A DNA stretch of 35,481 nt from DASQLQ01 sp035629935 (GTDB lineage: Bacteria; Actinomycetota; CADDZG01; WHSQ01), in NCBI GenBank assembly GCA_035629935.1, contig DASQLQ010000173.1, positions 1-35,481 on the forward strand, in the 5' to 3' direction. This document shows positions 8,492 to 15,747 of this stretch, piece after piece. Each line of letters starts with the position of its first letter. Positions within the stretch are counted from its first letter, which is position 1. Below the pieces are notes generated by a model. That model did no database searches. It saw nothing but the letters and a program-made list of their open reading frames with translations, and was not told the origin of the DNA. Both the position numbers and the translations under genes were made by a program.

Positions 8492-8773
8492 ATGCCGACC
8501 ATCGAAGAACTCGAAGCACTGTCTACCGAGGAGTTGCGGGAGCGCGCCTTCAATCACGCCAGGAAGCACCTCGATGTCAAGTTCTTCTGGAACCTGCTAG
8601 AGGCAGCCCCGGCGGTGGAGGCGGCGGCCGGACACTTAGAAGAAGCCCAACAAGACATCCTGAGTTTTTCCGAGCGTGTCGCAGACGTCGTTCGTCCGGA
8701 CACCGATGAAGAGGCAGACGCTTTCCGGCCTATCTACATCGAGTATCTGCTGGAGCACGGCAAGCAGGACTAA
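8492..8773 (+). CDS. Small conserved-looking helical protein, unknown function
   Basis: A 93-residue acidic protein beginning PTIEELEALSTEELRERA, with a predicted helical body (FFWNLLEAAPAVEAAAGHLEEAQQDILSF) and an acidic C-terminal part. No family is recognised. The frame could begin at TTG 8447, but that would run through the inverted repeat. I prefer ATG 8492, which has no Shine-Dalgarno sequence yet sits exactly six bases after a TACAAT box, as expected for a leaderless transcript. The next gene has the same arrangement. Confidence 0.65.
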   Translation: MPTIEELEALSTEELRERAFNHARKHLDVKFFWNLLEAAPAVEAAAGHLEEAQQDILSFSERVADVVRPDTDEEADAFRPIYIEYLLEHGKQD

Positions 8774-8785
8774 CGTCAGGGAAAC

Positions 8786-8824
8786 TTGACACCAAGCATG
8801 TTGTCAGGATATCCTGACAACATG
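8786..8824 (+). promoter_or_regulatory. Leaderless promoter with 28-bp perfect palindromic operator
   Basis: TTGACA (8786-8791) and TATCCT (8810-8815), 18 bp apart, form a promoter whose start point falls on the ATG at 8822, six bases after the -10 box. The sequence 8797-8824 is a perfect 28-bp palindrome centred on GGATATCC and runs into the start codon itself. It covers the spacer, the -10 box and the first codon, the expected place for an autorepressor site. The gene it precedes encodes an HTH protein. Confidence 0.7.
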
Positions 8825-9337
8825 ACAGAAACGAGCTTCGAGATCTCTCCCGAGGGTCAACAGAAGATCGAGGCGGTCGACCTGTACCTGGAGGAAGCGA
8901 TCCGAGATGACCGTCCGATCGAGGCGCTCATCGCTACCAGGCGCATCGGCGAGATCGTGACCGAACGAACCAAGGAAGCCGCTCGGGTTGCGACCGAGGG
9001 CTCTTCGTCTTGGTCGGACGTCGGGGAAGCACTCGGGATGACCAGACAAGCTGCGCACGAGAAGCTTCGCGAGCGGGTGCGTGGCGAGATCAACAAGGGG
9101 CGCGCGAAGATCGACCGAGCAGAAAAGGCCGGCCACGCCAAGATCTCACGCCGTGCCACGCGCGGGCGAGACAAGCTGGAGCAGGCGGCACCGTTCTCAC
9201 CGAAGGTCGAGATTGCGCGGCAGCGGATCGACGAGTGGGAACAGGGGAAGCACGACAAGCTCACCCAGGATCTCGAGAAGGCACGGGAGGAGCTTGCGCG
9301 AGCCGAGCAGGCGTTCCAAGAGAAACTCGACTCTTAG
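8822..9337 (+). CDS. HTH DNA-binding protein with charged coiled-coil tail, probable autorepressor
   Basis: A 171-residue protein. Residues about 30-90 contain a helix-turn-helix (SWSDVGEALGMTRQAAHEKL) of the kind used for operator binding. The rest is a long Lys/Arg/Glu-rich helix (KGRAKIDRAEKAGHAKI, EKAREELARAEQAFQEKL), likely a coiled coil for oligomerisation or nucleic-acid contact. An upstream in-frame codon at 8786 was rejected because it lies in the -35 box. The ATG at 8822 has no ribosome-binding site and coincides with the predicted transcription start, so the mRNA is probably leaderless. The palindrome over the promoter suggests that the protein represses itself; this is inference from position and fold. 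Confidence 0.75.
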   Translation: MTETSFEISPEGQQKIEAVDLYLEEAIRDDRPIEALIATRRIGEIVTERTKEAARVATEGSSSWSDVGEALGMTRQAAHEKLRERVRGEINKGRAKIDRAEKAGHAKISRRATRGRDKLEQAAPFSPKVEIARQRIDEWEQGKHDKLTQDLEKAREELARAEQAFQEKLDS

Positions 9338-9375
9338 AAGGCGGTTGGGTCGCCCGCAAAGGGTAAGAACCTTGG

Positions 9376-10572
9376 GTGCCGAATCTCTGGAGCATGAAGC
9401 GAATCTCTAGCGGGCTCCTACTCTTTGCTTTTATCGCAGGACCCGGGATCTTCGGGGTGCCAGCCGCCTCGGGCGGAGCCGTCGCGGAGTCGAAAGACTT
9501 CCGTCTGATCGAGAGCGTGACGATCGGCGGAGTCGCAGTGGCCGGCCAGGTGGTCGGCGACACCTATTTCATCTCCAGCTGGCAAACCGGCCTGTACTCC
9601 TACGACGTGTCCAACCCCGAGGCGCCGGTGGAGCTCGACCACATGGGCGCCGATGAGATCCAGGTCCAGTCCAACGAGAACGAAGACCTGGCAACGAACG
9701 GCGAGATCCTGCTGCTGTCCCAGTTCAATAGAACAGACGCCACCAATCGCTTGCTGGTTATCGATGTTCGGGACCCGGCCGAGATGGAGGTCATCTCGAC
9801 GCTTCCCGGTGCCGGGGGGCACACTTTGGATTGCCTGTACGACTGCAAGTGGGCTTACGCGTCGAGCAGCGGCGCGGACAGCAGGGGAGTCGTCATCGAT
9901 CTCCGGAACCCGAAGCAGCCGAAACTGGTGAACAGCCTGTGGACCGAGGCCACGGGTGGCGTCTCGGCTCACGACGTGACCGAGGTGCGTCCCGGCTTGG
10001 TCGTGACCTCGAGCACCCCGCTCTTCGTTCTCGATGTGACGGATCCCACGAAGCCCCGCGCTCTCATGAAGACCAAGGACACGGCTCCGAACACCGGTCA
10101 CAACTCCATCTGGCCCCGGATGGGCAAGGACCGTTTCCTCGTTACTGCGTCCGAGGGCGTCAACAACGGCCGGTGCGAGATGTACGGCGACGACGGTAAG
10201 ACGCTGCAGGTCTGGGATACGCGTGGATGGAAACGAGGGGGCTTCAAGCCGGTTGGGGAGTACACGTTGACTAACGGGGAGGGCCATCCCCCTGTCGATG
10301 CTCTCGGCGTCCAAGGTTGCTCGGCACACTGGGCGCACGAACACCCGAGCTTTCACAATGGGGGCCTTGTTGCGATGGCTGCTTATTCGCACGGCGTTCG
10401 ACTGATAGATGTCGCCCGCAGCGGAGAGACCCGCGAGGTCGGCTACTTCCTCAAGGACGTGCACGGTGCCATCGACGTCGAGTGGGTGACCGACAGGATC
10501 CTCTACGTCGTGGAGGACGGTGCCGGCATCGGCGGCTTCGACGTCATCGAGTACACCGGCCCGCTCCCCTGA
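9376..10572 (+). CDS. Secreted LVIVD-repeat beta-propeller protein
   Basis: A 398-residue protein with a signal peptide (KRISSGLLLFAFIAGPGIFG, cleavage near ASGGAVA). The mature part has repeated beta-propeller blades of the LVIVD type: LYSYDVSNPEAP, LLVIDVRDPAEM, VVIDLRNPKQP, LFVLDVTDPTKP and VRLIDVARSGE. Such proteins are extracellular and of mostly unknown role. Several cysteines (CLYDCKW, GRCEM, GCSAHW) may form disulfides. The start is either GTG 9376 or ATG 9394; the latter has GGAG almost touching it and puts the basic residues right at the N-terminus, so it may be the true one. The gene is followed by a hairpin. Confidence 0.8.
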   Translation: MPNLWSMKRISSGLLLFAFIAGPGIFGVPAASGGAVAESKDFRLIESVTIGGVAVAGQVVGDTYFISSWQTGLYSYDVSNPEAPVELDHMGADEIQVQSNENEDLATNGEILLLSQFNRTDATNRLLVIDVRDPAEMEVISTLPGAGGHTLDCLYDCKWAYASSSGADSRGVVIDLRNPKQPKLVNSLWTEATGGVSAHDVTEVRPGLVVTSSTPLFVLDVTDPTKPRALMKTKDTAPNTGHNSIWPRMGKDRFLVTASEGVNNGRCEMYGDDGKTLQVWDTRGWKRGGFKPVGEYTLTNGEGHPPVDALGVQGCSAHWAHEHPSFHNGGLVAMAAYSHGVRLIDVARSGETREVGYFLKDVHGAIDVEWVTDRILYVVEDGAGIGGFDVIEYTGPLP

Positions 10573-10600
10573 TCAACTAGCCCCTTCGGGTTAGTGATCA
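10570..10600 (+). terminator. Hairpin after the propeller gene
   Basis: TGATCAACTAGCCC pairs with GGGTTAGTGATCA around a short loop, with one bulge and one mismatch. It starts on the stop codon. There is no T-run, so termination may be weak or Rho-assisted. Confidence 0.5.
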
Positions 10601-10817
10601 CCGATCGTCCTCTTACTCAGATTTCCTCAACGACGTACCTGCATCCGCTGTTGCGCGTCTCGCTTGGGCGATTTCGCTGCATTGCTACTAGAAGTTGTTC
10701 ACCAAAGCTCTTGTGAGGCTCTAAGGCAGCGATGAGACTTTGGAACAAGTCAACCAGCTGAGTTGTCGAGGAGATCGCGGGGTCTCGGGGCAGTCTCAGT
10801 ATCGAAAGGGGCAATTG

Positions 10818-12461
10818 ATGAAAAACCCACTGGCGGGAGTGTCTGCGCGGGCTGCTTCCCATAGACGGTTATCGACCGCAGTGTTCGCAATGCTGCTCGT
10901 GGTCGCGACGATGGTTCCTGCCATTGCAGGCCATTCCGAAGTGAGTCTCACCGGGAGCAACTTCGAGATCGACACCGACGCAAACATCAAGGTGGACGAT
11001 TCGTCCCCGTCTCTTGATTGGGCCAACGTTTCCGAAACGAGGAAGGCGGACTCGCCCAGCGGGTCTGGGGACAACTCCTTCGTAGAGGGGTCCAAAGAGG
11101 ACACTCCGGTTCCCACCGTCGAAACCGGAAGCATCCCGCCGAACAAGAGCGATCTAAAGACCTTCGGCGTGTACCAGGAGAACAGCTCCTCCGGAAAGTT
11201 CCTGCACATGTTCTGGTCGCGCGTTCAGGATCCGACCGGCAGCACGAACATGGACTTCGAGTTCAACCAGAAGACGTGTGCCGGTTCTACGACCAGCGGC
11301 TGCAGCGCTAACGGTGTTACTCCGACTCGCACCGCCGGGGACCTTTTGATCACCTACGACCTGACTAATGGCGGCACGGTCCCGGTTCTGTCTTTACGCA
11401 AATGGACCGGGAGCAAGTGGGGTTCGGCGACGAACCTGAGTGCAGGCGGCCAGGCGACCGGATCGATCAACACGTCATCGATACCGTCTTCCGACAGCGA
11501 TGGGCTGGGGGCCCACAGTCCGCGTACCTTTGGTGAAGCGTCGATCAATCTGGCCTCGGTCTTCGACCCGAACGCCTGTCAGTCGTTCGGCGGCGCATAT
11601 CTCAAGAGTCGTTCATCCCCCTCGTTCACTGCCGCGATGAAGGACTTCGTTCCTCCCGCAGCTGTAGCGATCCGAAACTGCGGCTCGATCAAGATCATCA
11701 AGGTCGACGATTCCAGTCCGGCTAAGCCGTTGGCGGGGGCCGAGTTCACTCTGTACAAGGACAATGCACCCATCGGTGGGACCCGCGGTTCGGAAGACAC
11801 GACGACCGGAAGGAAGTGCACCACTTCATCCACCGGCGTCTGCACTCTGACCGACGTGTTCTTCGGTGAGTACTGGGTGGTCGAAACCGTGGTTCCAGCG
11901 GGTCACAGCAAAGCAGCCGATCAGCACGTGTCCCTAACCACTGCTACTGAAGTCACACTCACCTTCGTCAATCCTCGGCTGAGGGGTGCTGTGCTCGTCA
12001 CGAAAACCAGGAAGCACGCAGCATCAGGACCTGGAGATCATCCTCACGCCGGAGTGACGTTCACGATCAAGAGCGGCAGCACGACGGTAGCAACAGGAAC
12101 GACCGGCTCGAGCGGCAAGTTGTGCCTCGGTTCGCTGCCGTTTGGCACTTATTCAGTGGTCGAGACGGTGCCGGCGGGATATGCGAATCAGGCTAGCAAG
12201 TCGGTAACTGTCGATAACCAAGCGACTTGTGGAGCCACCACCTACGTCGGCGAGTCCGTGTCCTTCAGTAACACGCCACTGACGAACATCACGGTGTCGG
12301 TCCAATCGCAGGTAATCGGTGGAACGAACTCGCAGATCGAATGCACAGGCGTGGCATCTACCCCGGCCGATACGACTCCTTCGAGTTTCGACGACACGTC
12401 GGAGTCGTTCAAGAACTTGGAGCCGGGTACCTATCAGTGCACCGTCGTTGTTGATCCGTAG
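10818..12461 (+). CDS. Secreted SpaA-like (prealbumin-type) surface protein
   Basis: About 547 residues, starting at ATG 10818 after AAAGGGG. A signal peptide (RRLSTAVFAMLLVVATMVPAIAG) is followed by an N-terminal globular region of about 270 residues (dodecin- or camelysin-like beta content, with paired cysteines in CAGSTTSGC). Two SpaA/prealbumin-like domains come next. The first begins IKIIKVDDSSPAKPLAGAEF and ends VVETVVPAGH; the second begins VLVTKTRKHA and ends SVVETVPAGY. Such domains build pilins and adhesins in Gram-positive bacteria and often carry isopeptide bonds. No LPxTG sorting signal or C-terminal anchor is present: the protein ends in a Cys-containing beta segment. It may be released or held by other means. 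It lies alone before a strong terminator. Confidence 0.8.
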   Translation: MKNPLAGVSARAASHRRLSTAVFAMLLVVATMVPAIAGHSEVSLTGSNFEIDTDANIKVDDSSPSLDWANVSETRKADSPSGSGDNSFVEGSKEDTPVPTVETGSIPPNKSDLKTFGVYQENSSSGKFLHMFWSRVQDPTGSTNMDFEFNQKTCAGSTTSGCSANGVTPTRTAGDLLITYDLTNGGTVPVLSLRKWTGSKWGSATNLSAGGQATGSINTSSIPSSDSDGLGAHSPRTFGEASINLASVFDPNACQSFGGAYLKSRSSPSFTAAMKDFVPPAAVAIRNCGSIKIIKVDDSSPAKPLAGAEFTLYKDNAPIGGTRGSEDTTTGRKCTTSSTGVCTLTDVFFGEYWVVETVVPAGHSKAADQHVSLTTATEVTLTFVNPRLRGAVLVTKTRKHAASGPGDHPHAGVTFTIKSGSTTVATGTTGSSGKLCLGSLPFGTYSVVETVPAGYANQASKSVTVDNQATCGATTYVGESVSFSNTPLTNITVSVQSQVIGGTNSQIECTGVASTPADTTPSSFDDTSESFKNLEPGTYQCTVVVDP

Positions 12462-12478
12462 AAGCGCTTCCTAAGCGG

Positions 12479-12514
12479 AGGGTCCGAGAGTTAGTGCCAT
12501 AGCTCTCGGACCCT
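12479..12514. terminator. Bidirectional terminator hairpin
   Basis: A perfect 12-bp stem, AGGGTCCGAGAG (12479-12490) with its complement (12503-12514) around a 12-nt loop, lies between two convergent genes and can serve both. Confidence 0.75.
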
Positions 12515-12541
12515 TCTAAGGTTTGGGATGCAATCAGGTTC

Positions 12542-12814
12542 CTACTTGTACCCGTCGATGGTGACGGGTGCCCCGGTGTCGAAGTCGATGGACGAGTATG
12601 TGACCCCACCGGTCCAAACGATCGAGACGGACAGCGCAGTAACCTTGCCCTTGTCGAGCTTGTCATCCGCGTCGAGTTCGAAATGCAACTCACCACCACC
12701 GGCGGCAGCGGTCAACTGCTGGGTTTCCGAGCCGACCGTCACTCGTTGCCGTTGACGGTTCCTTCTAGTGTTGCTGCACGATGACCGGACAAACCTCGCA
12801 TGACCTGTGTTCAC
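12542..12814 (-). CDS. Small hypothetical protein
   Basis: Up to 90 residues. The part from VTVGSETQQL to the C-terminal TIDGYK (about 66 residues) has strong GC-third-position coding bias and a beta-rich composition, so it is likely real. The first 24 residues are Arg/Asn-rich and look unlike coding sequence. Translation may begin at GTG 12742 instead of GTG 12814; neither has a well-placed ribosome-binding site, though AGAAGGA lies about 20 bases before 12742. No family recognised. It follows the SRPBCC gene and a gene remnant, and it ends against the shared terminator. Confidence 0.5.
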   Translation of the reverse strand: MNTGHARFVRSSCSNTRRNRQRQRVTVGSETQQLTAAAGGGELHFELDADDKLDKGKVTALSVSIVWTGGVTYSSIDFDTGAPVTIDGYK

Positions 12815-12818
12815 ATGA

Positions 12819-12887
12819 CTATTTCTCGTGGACAGCTATGCGTTTCTTAGACAGGAATTTCGCTGTTGCTTCTCTGATATCGATCAT
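12819..12887 (-). pseudogene. Remnant of the 5' end of a CoA-binding-protein gene
   Basis: The 22 codons from ATG 12887 to a stop at 12819 read MIDIREATAKFLSKKRIAV plus three residues. The intact CoA-binding protein encoded at 32516-32992 begins MPTIKEAATEFLRHKRIAV: eleven of nineteen positions are identical, with no gaps. The similarity stops at the stop codon, where the intact protein continues into the Rossmann motif TGVSRNPSSHG. The fragment overlaps the 3' end of the SRPBCC gene in another frame. It is best read as a truncated gene copy. Confidence 0.5.
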
Positions 12888-13593
12888 CGTCGACTGCTTT
12901 CTGGTGTAGCGAGCCGTTTTCCTCTGCCTTTCGTTTGATCTCGCGCAGCATCTTCTGTTCCATGATGAAGGCGCCCGGATCCGAGATGAGAACGAAGAAC
13001 CGCGCTGCAACACCCTTCGTCACCCATTTCTGACGCCATCTGCTGATCAAGCGTGTCCCTCCTTGAGCCATCGGATAGAGCGCGAGGCACCACGTGCCGT
13101 CTTTCTCGTCACCGGCAACGAAGTACTGATTGGGCTTCATCTCGACGACGCTGGGGCCAAAGCCGGGCACCATCTCGATGGTGTCGCCGACCTGGAGGTT
13201 CTGCAGCTCCGGGACGATGCGATTAGCGCTCGGGTTGCCGTCGTTGTCGATCCAGTCGTAGCTGTACCAGCCTGCTCGACCGAATCCGATCTGCACCAAC
13301 CATGGCCAGACCTGCTTAGGCGGAGCCGCTATCCCGATGGCCCTGGTGGTTGATGCGGCGTTCTCGATGATCGAATCGCCGGGCATCGGTCTTGCGACTT
13401 CCTCGTTGGTCGAACCCCACCGCCGGTGCCATGGCCCCAGAGCCGAGACGTACAAGAGGTAAACGGCTAAGCCCGACGCGGCCGTTAGTGCCGCGCCGGG
13501 CCATCCGAGAGAAGCACTGAGGAATACCGCGACCATGAGGCAGGCAAGCGTGGAGGAGAGGACGATCGCGGCGATGACCCTCTGTGTTCTCAC
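12847..13593 (-). CDS. SRPBCC-fold membrane protein
   Basis: A 248-residue protein. Two N-terminal transmembrane helices (about residues 6-28 and 32-52) precede a START/SRPBCC-type domain: IGIAAPPKQVWPWLVQIGFGRAGWYSYDW, then DTIEMVPGFGPSVVEM and TRLISRWRQKW. SRPBCC domains hold hydrophobic ligands in a deep pocket; the ligand here is unknown. The gene starts at GTG 13593 and overlaps the stop of the RDD gene by 4 nt (GTGA), so they form one operon. The C-terminal tail (HQKAVDDDRYQRSNSEIPV) runs over the remnant of a CoA-binding-protein gene and may be an acquired extension. Confidence 0.75.
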   Translation of the reverse strand: MRTQRVIAAIVLSSTLACLMVAVFLSASLGWPGAALTAASGLAVYLLYVSALGPWHRRWGSTNEEVARPMPGDSIIENAASTTRAIGIAAPPKQVWPWLVQIGFGRAGWYSYDWIDNDGNPSANRIVPELQNLQVGDTIEMVPGFGPSVVEMKPNQYFVAGDEKDGTWCLALYPMAQGGTRLISRWRQKWVTKGVAARFFVLISDPGAFIMEQKMLREIKRKAEENGSLHQKAVDDDRYQRSNSEIPV

Positions 13594-14051
13594 TTCCGCA
13601 CCACCAACGTGTGGGCAGCCATGTCACCGAGGCGTTGGCGCTTCTGGCTGACCAGGACGGTGATGAATGCGACGAGGTATCCCAGACTCCCGTCGATCAG
13701 CCGCAAGAGAGTCCTGATCGAAGCTGCTGCCAGCCCCGGAGGCCCTCCGGTGTCCTCGCGTACGACTTCGATCCCCATCACCATCTTGCCGAGGGTCTGG
13801 CCTACGTAGGCCTCCATGAGAACGAAGTAGGCGATTGCTCCTACTGCATAGAGTACGTTCGGAAGAACGCTCGGCATCGCTCCTTCCCAGTGCCAGGGAG
13901 CCGGATTGGAGATCTCTCCGAAGATGCCGACGAGCACGTTGTACACAAGACCCAAGAGCAGGCCGTCAAGCAACGTCGCAACTATCCGCCGTCCTGTGAC
14001 GTGAACGCTCTCACTCGTCGCGAGTGGGTGGTACATCGCATGGCTACTCAT
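13590..14051 (-). CDS. RDD-family membrane protein
   Basis: A 153-residue protein with the RDD layout: an Arg in GRRIVATLLDGLLLG at the first helix with the conserved Asp, a second long helix (VLYAVGAIAYFVLMEAYVGQTLGKMVMGIEVV) and a final helix ending QKRQRLGDMAAHTLVV. RDD proteins are small integral membrane proteins, some linked to ion or solute exchange. GGAAGGAG lies seven bases before the ATG at 14051. It is divergent from the PPOX/ZIP operon and shares with it the intergenic region holding a paired DosR-like box. Confidence 0.85.
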   Translation of the reverse strand: MSSHAMYHPLATSESVHVTGRRIVATLLDGLLLGLVYNVLVGIFGEISNPAPWHWEGAMPSVLPNVLYAVGAIAYFVLMEAYVGQTLGKMVMGIEVVREDTGGPPGLAAASIRTLLRLIDGSLGYLVAFITVLVSQKRQRLGDMAAHTLVVRK

Positions 14052-14114
14052 TCGCTGCTCCTTCCGTCGATCCGCGTCACTACAAGGAAGGTCGCGCTAA
14101 AACGTCCGTTCTTG

Positions 14115-14156
14115 TAGGGCCACCCGGCACGCAGGGCGGCGGTCCGTCCGGCTCTT
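14115..14156. promoter_or_regulatory. Paired DosR-like boxes (RDD / PPOX divergent region)
   Basis: Site 1, TAGGGCCACCCGGCACGC, is centred at 14123.5. Site 2, GCGGTCCGTCCGGCTCTT, is centred at 14147.5. Each fits GGKCC-N4-GGMCC in eight or more of ten half-site positions. Spacing is 24 bp. The pair lies about 70-95 bp from both divergent start codons. Confidence 0.5.
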
Positions 14157-14215
14157 GCCGCCTCTCGGTAATCGCACGAAGCTGGATGCAGCTGGTCTTA
14201 GGGAAGGAGACTCCA

Positions 14216-14638
14216 ATGACCGTGGGAACGAGCAGAAAACTCGAAGCGATGGATCGCGCAGAGTGCATCAAGTACATCGAGAAGCATCCGGCGCAGCTCG
14301 GAAGGATCTCGGTCGCCGGTCCTCGACCCGTCATACTGCCGGTCAATTACGTCGTGGACGGCGACTATGTCGTGATCAGAACGGATCCGGGCAGGAAGTT
14401 CGATGCGGCTCTCCACGCGAACTACGTGGCTTTCGAGGTCGATTGGGTGGAGCCAACCTGGCATAGAGGATGGAGTGTGCTGATCAGAGGTCAGGCCCGG
14501 CTCGTCACCGACCCCGAGGAGATCATGCGGTTGGTCCAATTGCCCCTCTTTCCCTGGGCCGAAGGGCGCACTCCGATCGGCAAGGAACACTTCGTCAAGA
14601 TCGAGATGGAACTAGTGTCTGGCCGCAAACTCATGTAG
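14216..14638 (+). CDS. PPOX-fold (pyridoxamine-phosphate-oxidase-like) FMN/F420-binding protein, copy 1
   Basis: A 140-residue split-barrel protein: LGRISVAGPRPVILPVNYVVDGDYVVIRTDPGRKF is the flavin-binding beta core, followed by VAFEVDWVEPTWHRGWSVLIRGQARLV and an LPLFPWAEG segment. Actinobacterial relatives bind FMN, F420 or heme and several belong to hypoxia regulons. GGAAGGAGA lies five bases before the ATG at 14216; upstream in-frame codons were rejected because they cross the box region. It is closely related to the protein encoded at 24229-24633, with long shared stretches such as VAFEVDWVEPTW. Followed after 24 nt by the ZIP transporter gene. Confidence 0.88.
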   Translation: MTVGTSRKLEAMDRAECIKYIEKHPAQLGRISVAGPRPVILPVNYVVDGDYVVIRTDPGRKFDAALHANYVAFEVDWVEPTWHRGWSVLIRGQARLVTDPEEIMRLVQLPLFPWAEGRTPIGKEHFVKIEMELVSGRKLM

Positions 14639-14662
14639 TGAAGGTGATGGACGCGGGTACTT

Positions 14663-15397
14663 GTGAGTCTCCTAGAAGTCTTTCTCATCGCGCTCGGGAC
14701 GGCTCTTGCTACCGGTCTCGGCGCGTTTCCGGTTCTAGCTCTAGGGTCGATGAAAAGCAGATCCGTGGCTCTTCCCAGCGCGCTGGCTGCCGGTTGCATG
14801 CTCGGTGCGACGATCGGCTTGCTCTACGAAGGGGCATCTTCGGAACCGCTCCGAACCCTGATCGGGGCGATCCTGGGCGTCGGATTCATCGCCGCAAGCC
14901 GGGCGGTACTTGGTAAAGGACGAGAAGCTCACATCGGGAATCTGCGCGGCGCCCGAGGGATGACGGCTCTCCTGGTTATCGGAGTCATGACGGTCCACTC
15001 GTCGGCCGAAGGCGTGGCATTGGGCGTGAGCGGTGCCGACGAAGGATCACTCGGGATCCTGATCGCCGTTGCGATCGCCATACACAACATCCCTGAGGGG
15101 ATCGCGGTCAGTCTCACGCTCATCCCACACGGCGAGACGACCCGAAGCGCGATCGGGTGGAGCATCTTCTCGAGCCTGCCTCAGCCACTGATGGCAGTCC
15201 CGGCTTTCCTGGCGGTCAGGTCCTTTGAACCATTGCTTCCGGTGGGGCTGGGTTTCGCCGGCGGAGCCATGTTGTGGATGGTTATCACCCAGCTACTCCC
15301 CGAGGCGTTCAAGCCACCTTCCCGCGGCCCCGCTCTCGCTACGCTCATCGGATCCGCGACGGCGATGGTCGTGATCGAATTTGCGATCGGCTTCTAG
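14663..15397 (+). CDS. ZIP-family divalent metal transporter
   Basis: A 244-residue membrane protein with about eight helices. The metal-site motifs of the ZIP family are present: VHSSAEGVALG in one helix and AIHNIPEGIAVS in the next, giving the paired H/E ligands. ZIP proteins bring zinc, iron or manganese into the cytoplasm. There is no long cytoplasmic His-rich loop. The start is GTG 14663, with only a weak AAGGTGATGG upstream, and it follows the PPOX gene closely, so the two are probably one operon. Its stop overlaps that of the convergent Cys-containing receiver-like gene by 4 nt. Confidence 0.87.
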   Translation: MSLLEVFLIALGTALATGLGAFPVLALGSMKSRSVALPSALAAGCMLGATIGLLYEGASSEPLRTLIGAILGVGFIAASRAVLGKGREAHIGNLRGARGMTALLVIGVMTVHSSAEGVALGVSGADEGSLGILIAVAIAIHNIPEGIAVSLTLIPHGETTRSAIGWSIFSSLPQPLMAVPAFLAVRSFEPLLPVGLGFAGGAMLWMVITQLLPEAFKPPSRGPALATLIGSATAMVVIEFAIGF

Positions 15398-15729
15398 GCG
15401 GGTTGCTCGAGCTTTCTCTCGACCGCGAGTTGGATCACGTCTTCAAGGCTGCTCGAGGGTTCTGACATCAGCACGACGGGTCGGTCGACCCCGGTCGCGT
15501 AGCGGATCAGTAGGTCCCGGTGGTCCGGAACCTCGAGGTCGAGCTCGAGACCGATCGCGTCGGCACTCTCGACCTTGGGGCAGTGCCAGCCGCGAAGCAA
15601 GGCGCAACCCTTGGTCCTCTCTGGACCTAGACAGACGATCGGCGTGACCCCCATAGACCGCAGGACATCCCGGTCGTCGTCGAGTTGCTCGGCATCAGGA
15701 TTCACAAGCAGGATCTTGATCTCGTCCAT
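15394..15729 (-). CDS. Receiver-like small protein with three-cysteine motif, copy 1
   Basis: A 111-residue protein. The start (DEIKILLVNPDAEQLDDDRDVL) resembles the first strand and helix of a response-regulator receiver, and ADAIGLELD sits where the phosphoacceptor strand would be. Between them is an insertion with three cysteines: CLGP (Cys33), GCALL (Cys42), HCP (Cys50). The protein encoded at 18953-19384 has the same pattern, CLGP-x4-C-x7-CP. No output domain. Three conserved cysteines in a short loop could bind a metal, an Fe-S cluster or heme, or act as a thiol switch; this is inference. AGGAGG precedes the ATG, and the gene follows the universal-stress gene by 18 nt in the same operon. 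Confidence 0.75.
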   Translation of the reverse strand: MDEIKILLVNPDAEQLDDDRDVLRSMGVTPIVCLGPERTKGCALLRGWHCPKVESADAIGLELDLEVPDHRDLLIRYATGVDRPVVLMSEPSSSLEDVIQLAVERKLEQPA

Positions 15730-15747
15730 CGGATCCTCCTTTCGTCA

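Noticed and set aside
9418..10464. Leftward open frame (348 codons) opposite the propeller gene
   Set aside because: Same reason; the rightward frame has a signal peptide and repeated blades.
12528..12755. Rightward 75-codon frame in the small hypothetical region
   Set aside because: Codon third positions favour the leftward frame, and the rightward one follows a terminator with no ribosome-binding site.
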